From: Stutzerimonas azotifigens DSM 17556
Lineage (GTDB): Bacteria > Pseudomonadota > Gammaproteobacteria > Pseudomonadales > Pseudomonadaceae
DNA length: 35,317 bases
Reading direction: 5' to 3'
Assembly: GCF_000425625.1 (NCBI RefSeq)
Contig: NZ_AUDU01000070.1
Coordinates: 1-35,317 of the forward strand
The position numbers were made by a program, and so were the translations under genes. Shown here piece by piece: positions 1 to 8,691 of the stretch. The first letter of the stretch is position 1, and each line of letters starts with the position of its first letter. The notes beneath the pieces were generated by a model that was not told the origin of the DNA, made no database searches, and saw only the letters and a program-made list of their open reading frames with translations.

Positions 1-1
1 G

Positions 2-325
2 GGCGACCCTTTGCAGTTCGGAAGTGGCCGTGCGATCACCGCCTTTGCCGGATTGAACCCCAAGCTGCAGGAGTCCGGCACCTACAAGGGCCAGACGCGC
101 ATATCTCGAACGGGCTCGTCTCGCCTGAGGGCTGGGCTCTATATGCCGGCTGTTTGCTCGCTCAAGCACAACGCCGCCATCAGCGCTCTGCGGGACCGCT
201 TGAAAGCCAGGGGCAAGACCGGCAAGCAGATCGTCTGTGCCGCCATGCGCAAGCTATTGCACATCGCCTATGGGGTACTGAAATCCGGCCAGCCTTTCGA
301 CCCTAAACTGGCCCTTGCCCACTAG
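2..325 (+). CDS. IS110-family transposase, C-terminal part (cut by window edge)
   Basis: The frame is open from base 2 with no start, so the gene enters from outside the window. The visible ~107 residues match the C-terminal (IS116/IS110/IS902) domain: a GSGRAITAFAGLNP stretch, the G-x-Y-KGQTRISRTGSSRLRAGLYMPA segment, then KQIVCAAMRKLLHIAYGVLK near the end. In this family that half carries the conserved Ser region working with an N-terminal DEDD nuclease; the DEDD part would lie upstream and cannot be seen. The TTG at base 11 is not a credible start. The 3' end looks complete (stop at 323-325). I see no terminal repeats, as expected for IS110 elements. Whether the element is intact cannot be judged. 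Confident in the family. Confidence 0.85.
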   Translation, partial: GDPLQFGSGRAITAFAGLNPKLQESGTYKGQTRISRTGSSRLRAGLYMPAVCSLKHNAAISALRDRLKARGKTGKQIVCAAMRKLLHIAYGVLKSGQPFDPKLALAH

Positions 326-362
326 GGCTCAAGACGGTATCTACGGGTATGGGTGCGTCGTA

Positions 363-381
363 GGGTGGGCTTCAGCCCACC
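363..381. repeat. Short palindromic intergenic repeat, copy 1
   Basis: GGGTGGGCTTCAGCCCACC is a near-perfect hairpin (GTGGGCT/AGCCCAC) between the transposase end and the pgm stop. An identical 19-base copy lies at 10135-10153. Such short GC-rich palindromes scattered between genes are typical of Pseudomonas REP-like sequences. It could also act as a weak transcription stop for pgm, but no T-run follows. Confidence 0.7.
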
Positions 382-401
382 ACAGAATGCGCCGGCAGGC
401 C

Positions 402-2066
402 TCAGCTCCCCAACACCGACCCCACCAGTGCCCGGGCCTCCTCCTGGATGCGCGCCAGGTGCGCCTCGCCCTCGAAGCTCTCGGCGTAGATCTTGTACAC
501 ATCCTCGGTGCCGGACGGCCGCGCGGCGAACCAGCCGTTCTCGGTCTCCACCTTCAGCCCGCCGATGGCCGCGCCGTTGCCCGGCGCCTCGGTGAGGATG
601 CGGGTGATCGGCTGGCCGGCCAGCTCGCGGGCCTGCACCTGCGAGGCCGAGAGCTTGCCGAGCCGGGCCTTCTGCTCGCGGTCGGCGGGGGCGTCGATGC
701 GCTGGTAGACCGGCGCGCCGAAGCGTTCGGTCAGGACGCGGTAGCGTTCGCCCGGGTCCTTGCCGGTCACCGCGGTGATCTCCGCGGCGAGCAGGCCGAG
801 GATTAGCCCGTCCTTGTCGGTGGACCAGGCGCCGCCTTCCCGGCGCAGGAAGGAGGCGCCGGCCGACTCCTCGCCGCCGAAGCCCAGACTGCCGTCCAGC
901 AGCCCGTCGACGAACCACTTGAAGCCCACCGGCACCTCCACCAGCCGGCGGCCGATGCCGGCGGCGACGCGGTCGATCATCGAGGACGATACCAGCGTCT
1001 TGCCGATGCCGGCCTCCGCGCCCCAGCCCGGGCGGTGAGTGAACAGGTACTCGATGGCCACGGCGAGATAATGGTTCGGGTTCATCAGCCCGGCCGAACG
1101 GGTGACGATGCCGTGGCGGTCGTGGTCGGTGTCGCAGGCGAAGGCCACGTCGAAGCGGTCCTTGTTCTCGATCAGCCCGGCCATGGCATGCGGCGAGCTG
1201 CAGTCCATGCGGATCTTGCCGTCCCAGTCCAGGCGCATGAAGCGGAAGGTCGGATCGACCACGCTGGACAGCACCTGCAGCGGCAGGCCGTAGCGCTCGG
1301 CAATGCGCGGCCAGTAGTGCACCCCGGCGCCGCCCAGCGGGTCGACGGCGAAGGTCAGGCCCGAGGCGCGGATCGCTTCCAGGTCGATCACCTCACCGAG
1401 CCCGCCGATGTAGGCCTCGATGAAATCGAAGCGCTGCGTGGTCGGCGCCTTCAGCGCCTGGGCGTAGCCCATGCGCCGGACGCCGTCCAGCCCGGCGGCC
1501 AGCAGCCCGTTGGCGCGCTCCTGGATCCACTTGGTCACGCCGGTGTCGGCCGGTCCGCCGTTCGTGGGGTTGTACTTGAAGCCGCCGTCGGCCGGCGGAT
1601 TGTGCGAGGGGGTGATGACGATGCCGTCGGCCAGCCCGCCGGTGCGGCCCCGGTTGTAGTTCAGGATGGCGTTGGAGATCGCCGGGGTCGGCGTGTAGCC
1701 GGGTTCGCCGCCGGTCTCGTTGCAGCCCGCGTCGATGCGCGTCTCGATGCCGTTGGCCGCCAGCACTTCCAGCGCCGAGACGAAGGCCGGCTCGGACAGC
1801 GCGTGGGTGTCCATGCCCATGAACAGCGGGCCGTCGATACCTTCCTGGCGGCGGTAGTCGCAGATGGCCTGGGTGGTGGCCAGGATGTGCCACTCGTTGA
1901 AGCTGTTCTTCAGCGACGAGCCGCGGTGTCCGGACGTGCCGAACGCCACCTGCTGCGCCGGGTCGGCCGGGTCCGGCCGCCCGCTGTAGTAGCGCGACAC
2001 CAGGCGCGGGAGGTTGACCAGGCTGTGCTCGTCGGGCAGGCGTCCTGCATTAGGGGCGATGGTCAT
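402..2066 (-). CDS. pgm: Phosphoglucomutase (alpha-D-glucose-specific)
   Basis: Interconverts glucose 1-phosphate and glucose 6-phosphate in the cytoplasm, feeding glycogen, trehalose and surface-polysaccharide precursors. The 554-residue protein is close to the ~546 of E. coli Pgm. Landmarks: AFGTSGHRG near residue 46; the phosphoserine loop ITPSHNPP with Ser about residue 154; the metal loop DTDHDRHG; the sugar-binding GGEESAGAS; and the phosphate-binding [15 protein letters not shown] near the C terminus. An upstream in-frame extension to 2249 exists, but the start at 2066 (MTIAPNAG) is chosen because an AGAGGA ribosome site lies just upstream and the family N terminus begins there. It is transcribed divergently from the antiporter gene and appears monocistronic. 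Very sure of the function. Confidence 0.96.
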   Translation of the reverse strand: MTIAPNAGRLPDEHSLVNLPRLVSRYYSGRPDPADPAQQVAFGTSGHRGSSLKNSFNEWHILATTQAICDYRRQEGIDGPLFMGMDTHALSEPAFVSALEVLAANGIETRIDAGCNETGGEPGYTPTPAISNAILNYNRGRTGGLADGIVITPSHNPPADGGFKYNPTNGGPADTGVTKWIQERANGLLAAGLDGVRRMGYAQALKAPTTQRFDFIEAYIGGLGEVIDLEAIRASGLTFAVDPLGGAGVHYWPRIAERYGLPLQVLSSVVDPTFRFMRLDWDGKIRMDCSSPHAMAGLIENKDRFDVAFACDTDHDRHGIVTRSAGLMNPNHYLAVAIEYLFTHRPGWGAEAGIGKTLVSSSMIDRVAAGIGRRLVEVPVGFKWFVDGLLDGSLGFGGEESAGASFLRREGGAWSTDKDGLILGLLAAEITAVTGKDPGERYRVLTERFGAPVYQRIDAPADREQKARLGKLSASQVQARELAGQPITRILTEAPGNGAAIGGLKVETENGWFAARPSGTEDVYKIYAESFEGEAHLARIQEEARALVGSVLGS

Positions 2067-2471
2067 CTGTCGATCCTCTGAGAAATGGAACCTGTTCGCC
2101 TGGAGTAGACCATGACTCGCAGAGGCGCCGGGGAGGAAATAGGACAGTGGTGCCAGCGGTTCATTCCCGCCTCTGTCCGGCGTTGCGCAGCAACGAAGGC
2201 GCCTCCGAACGATCCGGGCATTGAAGGAGAGCGGAAGCATAATCTGCATATGTTTTTCTTGATATAAGTGGGGCTTTGCATATTCACTAAAGGCATTGCG
2301 TGCACCGTCTCGTCAGCGGGCGGTGTCTCGCACCGCAAGCCCGATAGTCTGCTTCTCGTCGCCGCAGGCCGCGGATGCTCCGACGTGCAGTCGTGCGAAC
2401 CGCAAAGCTGCTGCATGCTTACCGCTCATGGCCAGCTCCGCCCGCCTGTGCCTGGCTGCAGAGGAGAAACC
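2067..2471. promoter_or_regulatory. Divergent intergenic region between pgm and the antiporter gene
   Basis: This 405-base stretch has no convincing gene. It contains an AT-rich patch at about 2237-2300 that is unlike its GC-rich surroundings. Within it TTGATA (2259-2264) and TATTCA (2281-2286) are 16 bases apart and could be a plus-strand sigma70-type promoter, though both boxes are imperfect. A minus-strand promoter for pgm probably lies in the same patch. I see no operator palindrome or riboswitch. The in-frame extensions of both flanking genes into it look non-coding. Confidence 0.35.
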
Positions 2472-4199
2472 ATGGAACACAACATATCCCTGATCACGAC
2501 CTTGGCCGGTGGCTTTGGACTGGCACTGATCTTCGGCTTCATCGCCGAGAAGGTCCGCCTGCCTGCGCTGATCGGCTATCTGGTCGCCGGCATCATCATC
2601 GGGCCGGCGACGCCGGGCTTCGTTGCCGATATGGAATTGTCGTCGCAGCTGCTGGAGATCGGCGTGATGCTGCTGATGTTCGGCGTCGGGCTGCATTTCT
2701 CGCTCGACGATCTGTTGTCGGTGAAGAAGATCGCCCTGCCCGGCGCGGTGGTCCAGATGGGGCTGGCCACCGTGCTGGGGATGGCCATCGCCATGTGGTG
2801 GGGCTGGAGCTTCGGCGCCGGCCTGGTGTTCGGCATCTCGCTGTCCTGCGCCAGCACCGTGGTGCTGCTCAAGGCGCTGGAATCGCGCGGCATCCTCGAT
2901 TCGATGAACGGCCGCATAGCGGTCGGCTGGCTGGTGGTCGAGGACCTGGCCACGGTGATGGTGCTGGTGCTGCTGCCGCCGCTGGCCGGCGTGCTCGGCG
3001 GCACGGAGGTGGAGGGGGCTTCGGCGAACTCGCTGTGGTACAGCCTGGGCAAGACCCTGGTGCTGGTGGCCGGTTTCATCGCGATGATGCTGGTGGCCGG
3101 CCGGCGCATCCTGCCCTGGATGCTGATGCAGGTGGCGAAGACCGGTTCGCGCGAGCTGTTCACCCTGGCGGTGATCGCCTCCGCGATCGGCCTCGCCTAT
3201 GGTGCCGCCGCGCTGTTCCAGGTGTCCTTCGCCCTGGGTGCCTTCTTCGCCGGCATGGTCATGCGCGAGTCGGACCTCAGCCACCGCGCCGCCGAGGAAT
3301 CGCTGCCGCTGCGCGATGCCTTCGCGGTGCTGTTCTTCGTTTCCGTGGGCATGCTGTTCGACCCTCTCGTGTTGATCCAGGAGCCGCTGTACGTGCTGGC
3401 GGTGGTAGCGATCATCATCGTCGGCAAGTCGCTGGCCGCCGCCGCCCTGGTGCTGGCCTTCCGCTACCCGCTGAACACCGCCTTCACCGTGGCGGCGAGC
3501 CTGGCGCAGATCGGCGAGTTCTCGTTCATCCTCGCCGGCCTGGGCTTTTCCCTCGGCCTGCTGCCGCAGGAGGGCGTGAGCCTGGTGCTGGCCGGCGCGC
3601 TGATCTCCATCGCGCTGAACCCCGCGGTATTCTCCCTGATCAAGCCGTTCAAGGAACTGGCGCTGCGCCGCTCCGCCTTCGCCCGCCGCCTCGAGTTCCG
3701 CGAGGACCCGCTGGCGGTGCTGCCGACCAGCACCGAACGCAAGTACCTCGAGGGCCAGGTGGTGGTGGTCGGCTGCGGCCGCGTCGGCTGGCGCATCATC
3801 CGCACCCTGGGCCAGCGCAACATTCCCTTCGTGGTGGTCGAGCAGAACCGCGAGCGGGTGGAGAAGATCCGCAGCCAGGGGCTCGTCGCGGTGAGCGGCG
3901 ATTCCGCCGATCCGGCCACGCTGATCCAGGCGCACATTGCCGATGCGGCCATGCTGGTGATCGCCACGCCCGATCCGCTCAACGTGCTGCGCATGGTCGA
4001 GATCGCCCGGACGCTGAACCCGGACATCGAGATCGTCATCCGCACTCACAGCGCCGAGGCGGTGGAAATCTTCCGCAAGCAGGAGCTGGGCCAGGTGTTC
4101 TTCGACGAAGAAGAGCTGGCGCGCGGGATGAAGGCCTACATCCTGTCGAAGTTCGCACCGGCGGCGCCGGCCGCCCACGAGCAGGGCCAGGCCGGGTAG
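2472..4199 (+). CDS. ybaL: CPA2-family cation/proton antiporter, YbaL/Kef type
   Basis: An inner-membrane monovalent cation:proton antiporter, probably K+/H+ or Na+/H+; substrate not deducible. The 575-residue protein is near the 558 of E. coli YbaL. Residues 1-400 form about a dozen hydrophobic helices of the Na_H_Exchanger fold, with motifs typical of CPA2 (FGVGLHFS, SCASTVVLLKALE, FAVLFFVSVGMLFDP). From about residue 429 a TrkA-N/RCK nucleotide-binding domain follows: beta strand VVVVGCGRVG with G-x-G-x-x-G, an acidic residue at VVVEQN, then GDSADP. The start at 2472 is chosen because AGGAGA sits 5 bases upstream; the longer frame back to 2268 lacks homology and a ribosome site. KefB/KefC are the alternative, but the overall sequence reads more like YbaL. 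It stands alone in its transcript. Confidence 0.9.
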   Translation: MEHNISLITTLAGGFGLALIFGFIAEKVRLPALIGYLVAGIIIGPATPGFVADMELSSQLLEIGVMLLMFGVGLHFSLDDLLSVKKIALPGAVVQMGLATVLGMAIAMWWGWSFGAGLVFGISLSCASTVVLLKALESRGILDSMNGRIAVGWLVVEDLATVMVLVLLPPLAGVLGGTEVEGASANSLWYSLGKTLVLVAGFIAMMLVAGRRILPWMLMQVAKTGSRELFTLAVIASAIGLAYGAAALFQVSFALGAFFAGMVMRESDLSHRAAEESLPLRDAFAVLFFVSVGMLFDPLVLIQEPLYVLAVVAIIIVGKSLAAAALVLAFRYPLNTAFTVAASLAQIGEFSFILAGLGFSLGLLPQEGVSLVLAGALISIALNPAVFSLIKPFKELALRRSAFARRLEFREDPLAVLPTSTERKYLEGQVVVVGCGRVGWRIIRTLGQRNIPFVVVEQNRERVEKIRSQGLVAVSGDSADPATLIQAHIADAAMLVIATPDPLNVLRMVEIARTLNPDIEIVIRTHSAEAVEIFRKQELGQVFFDEEELARGMKAYILSKFAPAAPAAHEQGQAG

Positions 4200-4347
4200 C
4201 GCCCGGCCGCTCCGCGCGGCGAAATACGATGCAACCATCCATCCGTCCGACATGGGGTCGGAAACCCTTTCGATGTGCCACCTTTCAGAAGGACGTGCCG
4301 GTTTCGCCGCGCCGTCCTTCACCGCGACACATTGAACGAGGCCTGCC

Positions 4348-4545
4348 ATGAACGACGAACAACGTATCCGTGAACGCGCCTACCAGCTGTGGGAAGCCGA
4401 TGGTCGGCCGGAAGGCCGGGACACCGAATACTGGACGCGCGCCAGGGACGAGATCGATTCCTACACCAAGGAAGGCGACCCGCTGGCCGGCAGCATCGAG
4501 AGCAGCGTGGCGCCGCCGGCGCCGAAGCCGGGCAGCCGGGAGTAG
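4348..4545 (+). CDS. DUF2934 domain small protein
   Basis: A 65-residue soluble protein whose first half matches the DUF2934 pattern IRERAYQLWEADGRPEGRDTEYW followed by a charged helix; the tail is proline-rich and disordered. The family is common in proteobacteria and often stress-associated, but its biochemical role is unknown. ATG at 4348 is preceded by a purine-rich GAACGAGG region. It is followed by a hairpin terminator at 4609. It lies 148 bases downstream of the antiporter gene on the same strand but a shared transcript is not evident. Confidence 0.85.
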   Translation: MNDEQRIRERAYQLWEADGRPEGRDTEYWTRARDEIDSYTKEGDPLAGSIESSVAPPAPKPGSRE

Positions 4546-4608
4546 CGCTGGCGGTCGGCCCGGGGCGGGCCGAGGCGTTGCGCTTCGGCCCGCCAACCGG
4601 GCGTATCA

Positions 4609-4638
4609 CGCCAGGCCCCGGCCTTCGGGTGCCTGGCG
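4609..4638 (+). terminator. Likely factor-independent terminator after the DUF2934 gene
   Basis: The arms CGCCAGGC (4609-4616) and GCCTGGCG (4631-4638) pair perfectly, with further CCG/CGG pairing inside, followed by GCTTTAT. The T-run is short, so efficiency is uncertain, but position and stem strength fit. Confidence 0.6.
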
Positions 4639-4647
4639 GCTTTATCC

Positions 4648-4728
4648 AGTGGCCTGTGCGGTGAGTGGGTTGATTCGGCTTCGGATGAGCGCCGAAATCA
4701 GGCTGATCGACTCGCCAAACAGGCCACT
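4648..4728. other. Long imperfect hairpin between convergent genes
   Basis: AGTGGCCTGT (4648-4657) and ACAGGCCACT (4719-4728) are perfect inverted repeats. Pairing continues inward with mismatches (GGTGAGT with GACTCGCC) and closes in GATTCGGC / GCCGAAATC around a short loop, so the 81 bases can fold almost end to end. The right arm reaches the stop codon of the SulP remnant. It may be a bidirectional terminator for the convergent genes or a mobile palindromic repeat; no second copy is in the window. Confidence 0.5.
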
Positions 4729-6002
4729 AGCCCTCTATCACCAGCCTGCTTCGCTCGTCGGCCAGCTTGCGCAGTTCCCGTTCCACCTGGGGGCGGGCGC
4801 GGCGCAGCACCAGGCAGCGTCCTTCGCCGTCCAGGCGGCGCGCCTCGTCGTGCAGCAGGCTCGCCCCGGCGTAGTCGATGAAGTTGACGTGGTGGGCGTC
4901 CAGCACCAGGCGCCGGCCCTGGCTGCGCTGGATCAGCTGCTGCACGTAGGCGCAGGCGCCGAAGAAGATCGAACCCTCGATGCGCAGCACCTCTTCGTCG
5001 GCGTCCACGGAATGCAGCACGCGCGGAGGTCGCGCCGGCCTGCAGGTTGAGTGCGGAGCGGGTGAAGGAGCCGGCCGAGAGATAGCCGGAGAACCAGGCG
5101 CCCACCAGGTTGGACAGGCCCTGGCCGCGGGTCTCGCGATTGACGTCCAGCACCTGCTGCGACTGCGCCGCCAGGGCGCGGGCGATGGACAGGCTGGTGA
5201 CCAGGCCGAGCAGCCCGCAGGCTACCGCCGCCGGCAGCAGGCGGAGGATGCCGTCGAGGTCGAAGCGCAGCGTCTCGAACGGCGGCAGGCTGCCGGAAAA
5301 GGGCGGCACCAGGGGCACATCCGCCATGCTGCCGGGTAGCGCGGCGACCAGCAGGCTGCCGGCCACCAGCCCGAGCAGCAGGGCCGGCAGGCGCGGGGCG
5401 AGGCGCCGCAGCAGCACCGCCACGGCCAGGGTGACCAGCGCCACCAGCACCGAGGGGCCGTGCACCTCGTGAAAGTGGCCGGCCAGTTCCAGGGCGCGCT
5501 GAAGTGCGGTGGAGCGGCCTTCCAGGCTGGGCAGGCCGAGCAGGCTGGGGATCTGCCCCAGGGCGATGACCAGCGCGGCGCCCAGGGTGAAACCGATCAC
5601 CACCGACTGCGAGACGAAGTTCGCCAGGCTGCCGAAGCGCAGCACGCCCAGCAGCCACTGGAAGAGCCCGGCGAGGAAGGTCACCAGCAACACCAGGGCG
5701 ATGTAGTCGTCGCTGCCGGGACGGGCCAGCGGGCTGACGCTGGCGAAGAGCACCACCGAGATCGCGGCCGTGGGGCCGCCGATCAGGTGCCAGGACGAGC
5801 CCCAGAGGCAGGCGACGATCACCGGCACCACCGCGGCGTAGAGCCCGTATTCCGCCGGCAGCCCGGCGATCAGCGCATAGGCGATGGACTGCGGCAGCGC
5901 GAGGATGGCGCCGGTCAGGCCGACCAGCGCGTCGCGGCCGAGGCTGCGCCCGGTGGTCCGGGGCAGCCAGTCGAGGAAGGGGAAGAGCGCGGCGAGCGTC
6001 AT
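4727..6002 (-). pseudogene. SulP-family anion transporter with internal deletion and frameshift
   Basis: SulP proteins are inner-membrane sulfate/bicarbonate-type transporters with ~14 membrane segments and a C-terminal STAS domain. From 6002 the frame encodes the SulP N-terminal half (GLTGAILALPQSIAYALIAGLPAEYGL, then GGPTAAIS and the SFTRSALNLQAG motif near residue 315). It then changes to non-membrane, arginine-rich translation. A STAS-like segment (EEVLRIEGSIFFGACAYVQQ through LVLDAHHVNFIDYAGASLL) appears in another frame ending at 4727. The junction is near 5020-5035. Joined, the two parts give only ~425 residues where ~520-560 is usual, so the last membrane helices are missing as well as the frame being broken. 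Its position downstream of betC and the binding-protein gene suggests the intact ancestor exported or imported sulfate linked to choline-sulfate use. An assembly error is the alternative. Confidence 0.75.
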
Positions 6003-6100
6003 CGTGGCCGGAAGGACGGAGCCTCCAAGGTGGGCGCTAGGCTAGGGCTAGGGATTGGCGATCGCAGGCGGGCCCGTCGGGGCCCGTCGCGAGCCGCCGG

Positions 6101-7024
6101 TCAGCGCCTGGCGTTCACTGCCGCCAGGGCATTGCCGCCGTCCCGGGTGGTCACGCCCTGCAGCCAGGTTGCGACCGCCTCGGGGTTGGCTCCGAGCCAG
6201 GCCTTGACCGCCTCGTCGTTGCCGACCTTGTTGCTCAGCACCTGGTCCATGATGGCGTTCTCCATTTCCTGGGTGAAGCGCAGGTTGGCCAGCAGCTTGC
6301 CGGCATTCGGGCACTGCTCGGCGTAGCCCTTGCGCGCCAGGGTGTTGACCGTGCCGCTCTCGCCGAAATATTTCTCGCCGCCCTTCAGGTACCGGATGTC
6401 GAACTGCACGTTCATCGGGTGCGGGGTCCAGCCGAGGAAGACCACGAAGTCGTTGCGCTTCACCGCCCGGCCCACCTGCACCAGCATGGCCTGCTCGCTG
6501 GACTCCACCAGCTTCCAGTCGCCCAGGCCGAACTCGTTGCCCTTGATCATTTCCTGGATGGAGACGTTGGCCGGCGAGCCGGCGGCGATGCCGTAGAGGG
6601 TGTGCTTGAACTTGTCGGCGTGCTTGTCCAGGTCGGCGAAGGTCTTCACGCCGGCCTCGTAGGCGTAGGCGGGCACCGCCAGGGTGTACTCGGTGCCGCT
6701 GAGGTTCTGCCCCAGCTCGTCGACCTCGCCGCTGGCGACGAACTTGTCGTAGTTGCTCTGCTGGGCCGGCATCCAGTTGCCGAGGAAGGCATCGACCTGG
6801 CCCTTCTGCAGCCCGGCGAAGATGATCGGCACCGCCAGGGTCTGGATCTCGACGCGGTAGCCCAGGCCTTCCAGCAACTGGCGGGCCACGCCGTTGGTGA
6901 CGGCGATGTCGCTCCAGCCCGGGTCTCCCAGCTTCACGGTGGCGCAGCTGGCGTCCTCGGCCTGGGCGTAGGTCATGGCGCTGGACAGCAGTGCGCCGGC
7001 GAACAGGGTGGTGATGGTCTTCAT
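6101..7024 (-). CDS. Choline/betaine ABC transporter periplasmic binding protein (ChoX-like)
   Basis: A 307-residue periplasmic solute-binding protein of the OpuAC family. Residues 1-22 form a signal peptide ending at AQAED. The mature part has the ChoX pattern: GDPGWSDIAVTNGVA, VPIIFAGLQKGQVDAFLGNWMPAQ, AAGSPANVSIQEMI and VFLGWTPHPMN. Tryptophans in GNW and GW probably contribute to the aromatic cage for the quaternary amine. An AAGGAAA site precedes the ATG. It lies 49 bases downstream of betC on the same strand, so choline sulfate or choline is the likely ligand. No permease or ATPase gene is nearby, so it must borrow an ABC transporter encoded elsewhere. Family sure, ligand inferred. Confidence 0.9.
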   Translation of the reverse strand: MKTITTLFAGALLSSAMTYAQAEDASCATVKLGDPGWSDIAVTNGVARQLLEGLGYRVEIQTLAVPIIFAGLQKGQVDAFLGNWMPAQQSNYDKFVASGEVDELGQNLSGTEYTLAVPAYAYEAGVKTFADLDKHADKFKHTLYGIAAGSPANVSIQEMIKGNEFGLGDWKLVESSEQAMLVQVGRAVKRNDFVVFLGWTPHPMNVQFDIRYLKGGEKYFGESGTVNTLARKGYAEQCPNAGKLLANLRFTQEMENAIMDQVLSNKVGNDEAVKAWLGANPEAVATWLQGVTTRDGGNALAAVNARR

Positions 7025-7073
7025 GACGTTTCCTTGTGGTTGAAGTGGCCGGCCGTGGGTTCGTTCCCTCTGG

Positions 7074-8579
7074 TCATGGCTGTGGATAACGTGCGCGGCG
7101 CTCCAGATCGTCGAGGTCGATGTGGTTGCGCATGTACTGCTGGCTGGCGTCGACCCAGGGCTGGTGGTCCCAGCTGGTGAGCCGGCCCTTTTCCAGGGCG
7201 CCGGCGACGAAGCGGCGCCGCCGCTGGCTGGCCAGGGTCGCCTGGTGGATGGCAGGGATGTCCCAGCGCGCGCGGACCTGTGCCAGGAAGGCCTCGACCA
7301 CCTCGCGGTGGAGCGCGGACTCGGCCAGGTTCTCCAGCTCGCGGGGGTCGTTCTGCAGATCGTAGAGCAGCAGCGGGTCCTGCTCGGAGTAGATGAATTT
7401 CCAGGGACCGCGGCGGATCATCATCAGCGGGCTGGTGGTGCCTTCGGCCATGTATTCGCCGATCACCTCGTCGTGCCCGCCACGGCCTTCGAGGTGCGCC
7501 AGCAGCGAGCGGCCGTCCAGCGGCAGCTGCGGCTCGAGGGTGCCGCCGGCCAGTTCCACCAGGGTCGGCAGCAGGTCCACGGTGGACACCGAGGCCTTCA
7601 CCCGGCCGGGCGCGAAACGCTTCGGCGCATGCACCAGCAGCGGCACCCGCGCGGCCATCTCGAACCAGTGCATCTTGTACCAGAGACCGCGCTCGCCCAG
7701 CATGTCGCCGTGGTCGCCGGAGAACACCACGATGGTGTCCTCGGCCAGGCCGCAGTCCGCCAGGGTCTCGAGCAGCGTGCCGATCTGCGTGTCGACGTAG
7801 CTGCAGGCGCCGAAGTAGGCGCGGCGGGCGTCGATGATCTTCTGCTCGGGCAGCGGCTTGTCCCACAGGTCGATGACCTTGAGCAGGCGCTGCGAGTGCG
7901 GGTCCTGCTCGTGCTGCTGCAGCCGCACTTCCGGCAGCGGGATGTCCTGCTCGCGATACAGGTCCCAGTACTCGCGGGGGATGGTGTAGGGGTCGTGCGG
8001 ATGGGTCATGGAGACCGTCAGGCAGAAGGGCTGCCCGCCAGCTTGACGCACGTGGTCGTAGAGGTACTGGCGCGCCTTGAACACCACTTCCTCGTCGAAA
8101 TCCAGTTGGTTGGTGCGCACGCAGGGCCCGGCCTGCAGCACCGAGGACATGTTGTGGTACCAGCTCGGGCGCACCTCGGGTTCGTCCCAGTTCACCGCCC
8201 AGCCGTAGTCGGCGGGGTAGATGTCGCTGGTCAGGCGCTCCTCGTAGCCGTGCAGCTGGTCCGGCCCGCAGAAGTGCATCTTGCCGGACAGCGCCGTGCG
8301 GTAGCCGAGGCGGCGCAGGTAATGGGCATAGGTGGGCACGTCCGCGGGGAAGTCGGCGGCGTTGTCGTAGGCGCCGATCTTCGACGGCAGCTGGCCACTC
8401 ACCAGGGTGAAGCGCGAGGGCGCGCAGAGCGGGCTGTTGCAGTAGGCGGAATCGAACACCACGCCTTCGGCGGCCAGGCGGGTGAGGTGCGGCATGCGTA
8501 CCGGCGAGGGGCCATGCCAGGGCATCAGGGGAGCGGCCATCTGGTCGGCCATGATGAAGAGGATGTTGGGGCGTTTCAT
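7074..8579 (-). CDS. betC: Choline-sulfatase
   Basis: Hydrolyses choline-O-sulfate to choline and sulfate, supplying betaine synthesis and sulfur. The protein is 501 residues, matching BetC of rhizobia (~512). The type I sulfatase signature C-x-P-S-R is present as LCAPSRFTLVSG with Cys52, which is expected to be converted to formylglycine. Metal ligands are in FIMADQM (Asp12) and FSGDHGDMLGERGLWYKMHWFE. The C-terminal third carries the RRRRFVAGAL segment characteristic of choline sulfatases. The start MKRPNILFIMADQ at 8579 is preferred over the in-frame extension to 8795 because sulfatases begin immediately before the first metal motif. It is divergent from a LysR gene and leads a probable transcript with the binding-protein gene and the SulP remnant. 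Confidence 0.95.
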   Translation of the reverse strand: MKRPNILFIMADQMAAPLMPWHGPSPVRMPHLTRLAAEGVVFDSAYCNSPLCAPSRFTLVSGQLPSKIGAYDNAADFPADVPTYAHYLRRLGYRTALSGKMHFCGPDQLHGYEERLTSDIYPADYGWAVNWDEPEVRPSWYHNMSSVLQAGPCVRTNQLDFDEEVVFKARQYLYDHVRQAGGQPFCLTVSMTHPHDPYTIPREYWDLYREQDIPLPEVRLQQHEQDPHSQRLLKVIDLWDKPLPEQKIIDARRAYFGACSYVDTQIGTLLETLADCGLAEDTIVVFSGDHGDMLGERGLWYKMHWFEMAARVPLLVHAPKRFAPGRVKASVSTVDLLPTLVELAGGTLEPQLPLDGRSLLAHLEGRGGHDEVIGEYMAEGTTSPLMMIRRGPWKFIYSEQDPLLLYDLQNDPRELENLAESALHREVVEAFLAQVRARWDIPAIHQATLASQRRRRFVAGALEKGRLTSWDHQPWVDASQQYMRNHIDLDDLERRARYPQP

Positions 8580-8691
8580 GGGGGCCGCTGATCCATAGTG
8601 ACAGATTATGCGAAGCGCTGGCCCTGATGATGAAATCGGCGGAGTATTCGGTAAACCACACGAAATCACATGTCTCGGATAAGCATTGCTA
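8580..8691. promoter_or_regulatory. betC / LysR divergent control region
   Basis: The 112-base gap between divergent genes is where a LysR regulator normally binds. TTCG (8647-8650) and CGAA (8661-8664) form a spaced dyad, and a minus-strand CATAAT (8605-8610) could be the betC -10 box. Neither is strong; the call rests mostly on gene arrangement. Confidence 0.4.

Noticed and set aside
2313..4349. A 678-residue minus-strand open frame opposite the antiporter gene
   Set aside because: His/Gln/Asp/Arg-rich shadow translation without recognisable motifs; the plus strand encodes a complete CPA2 antiporter.
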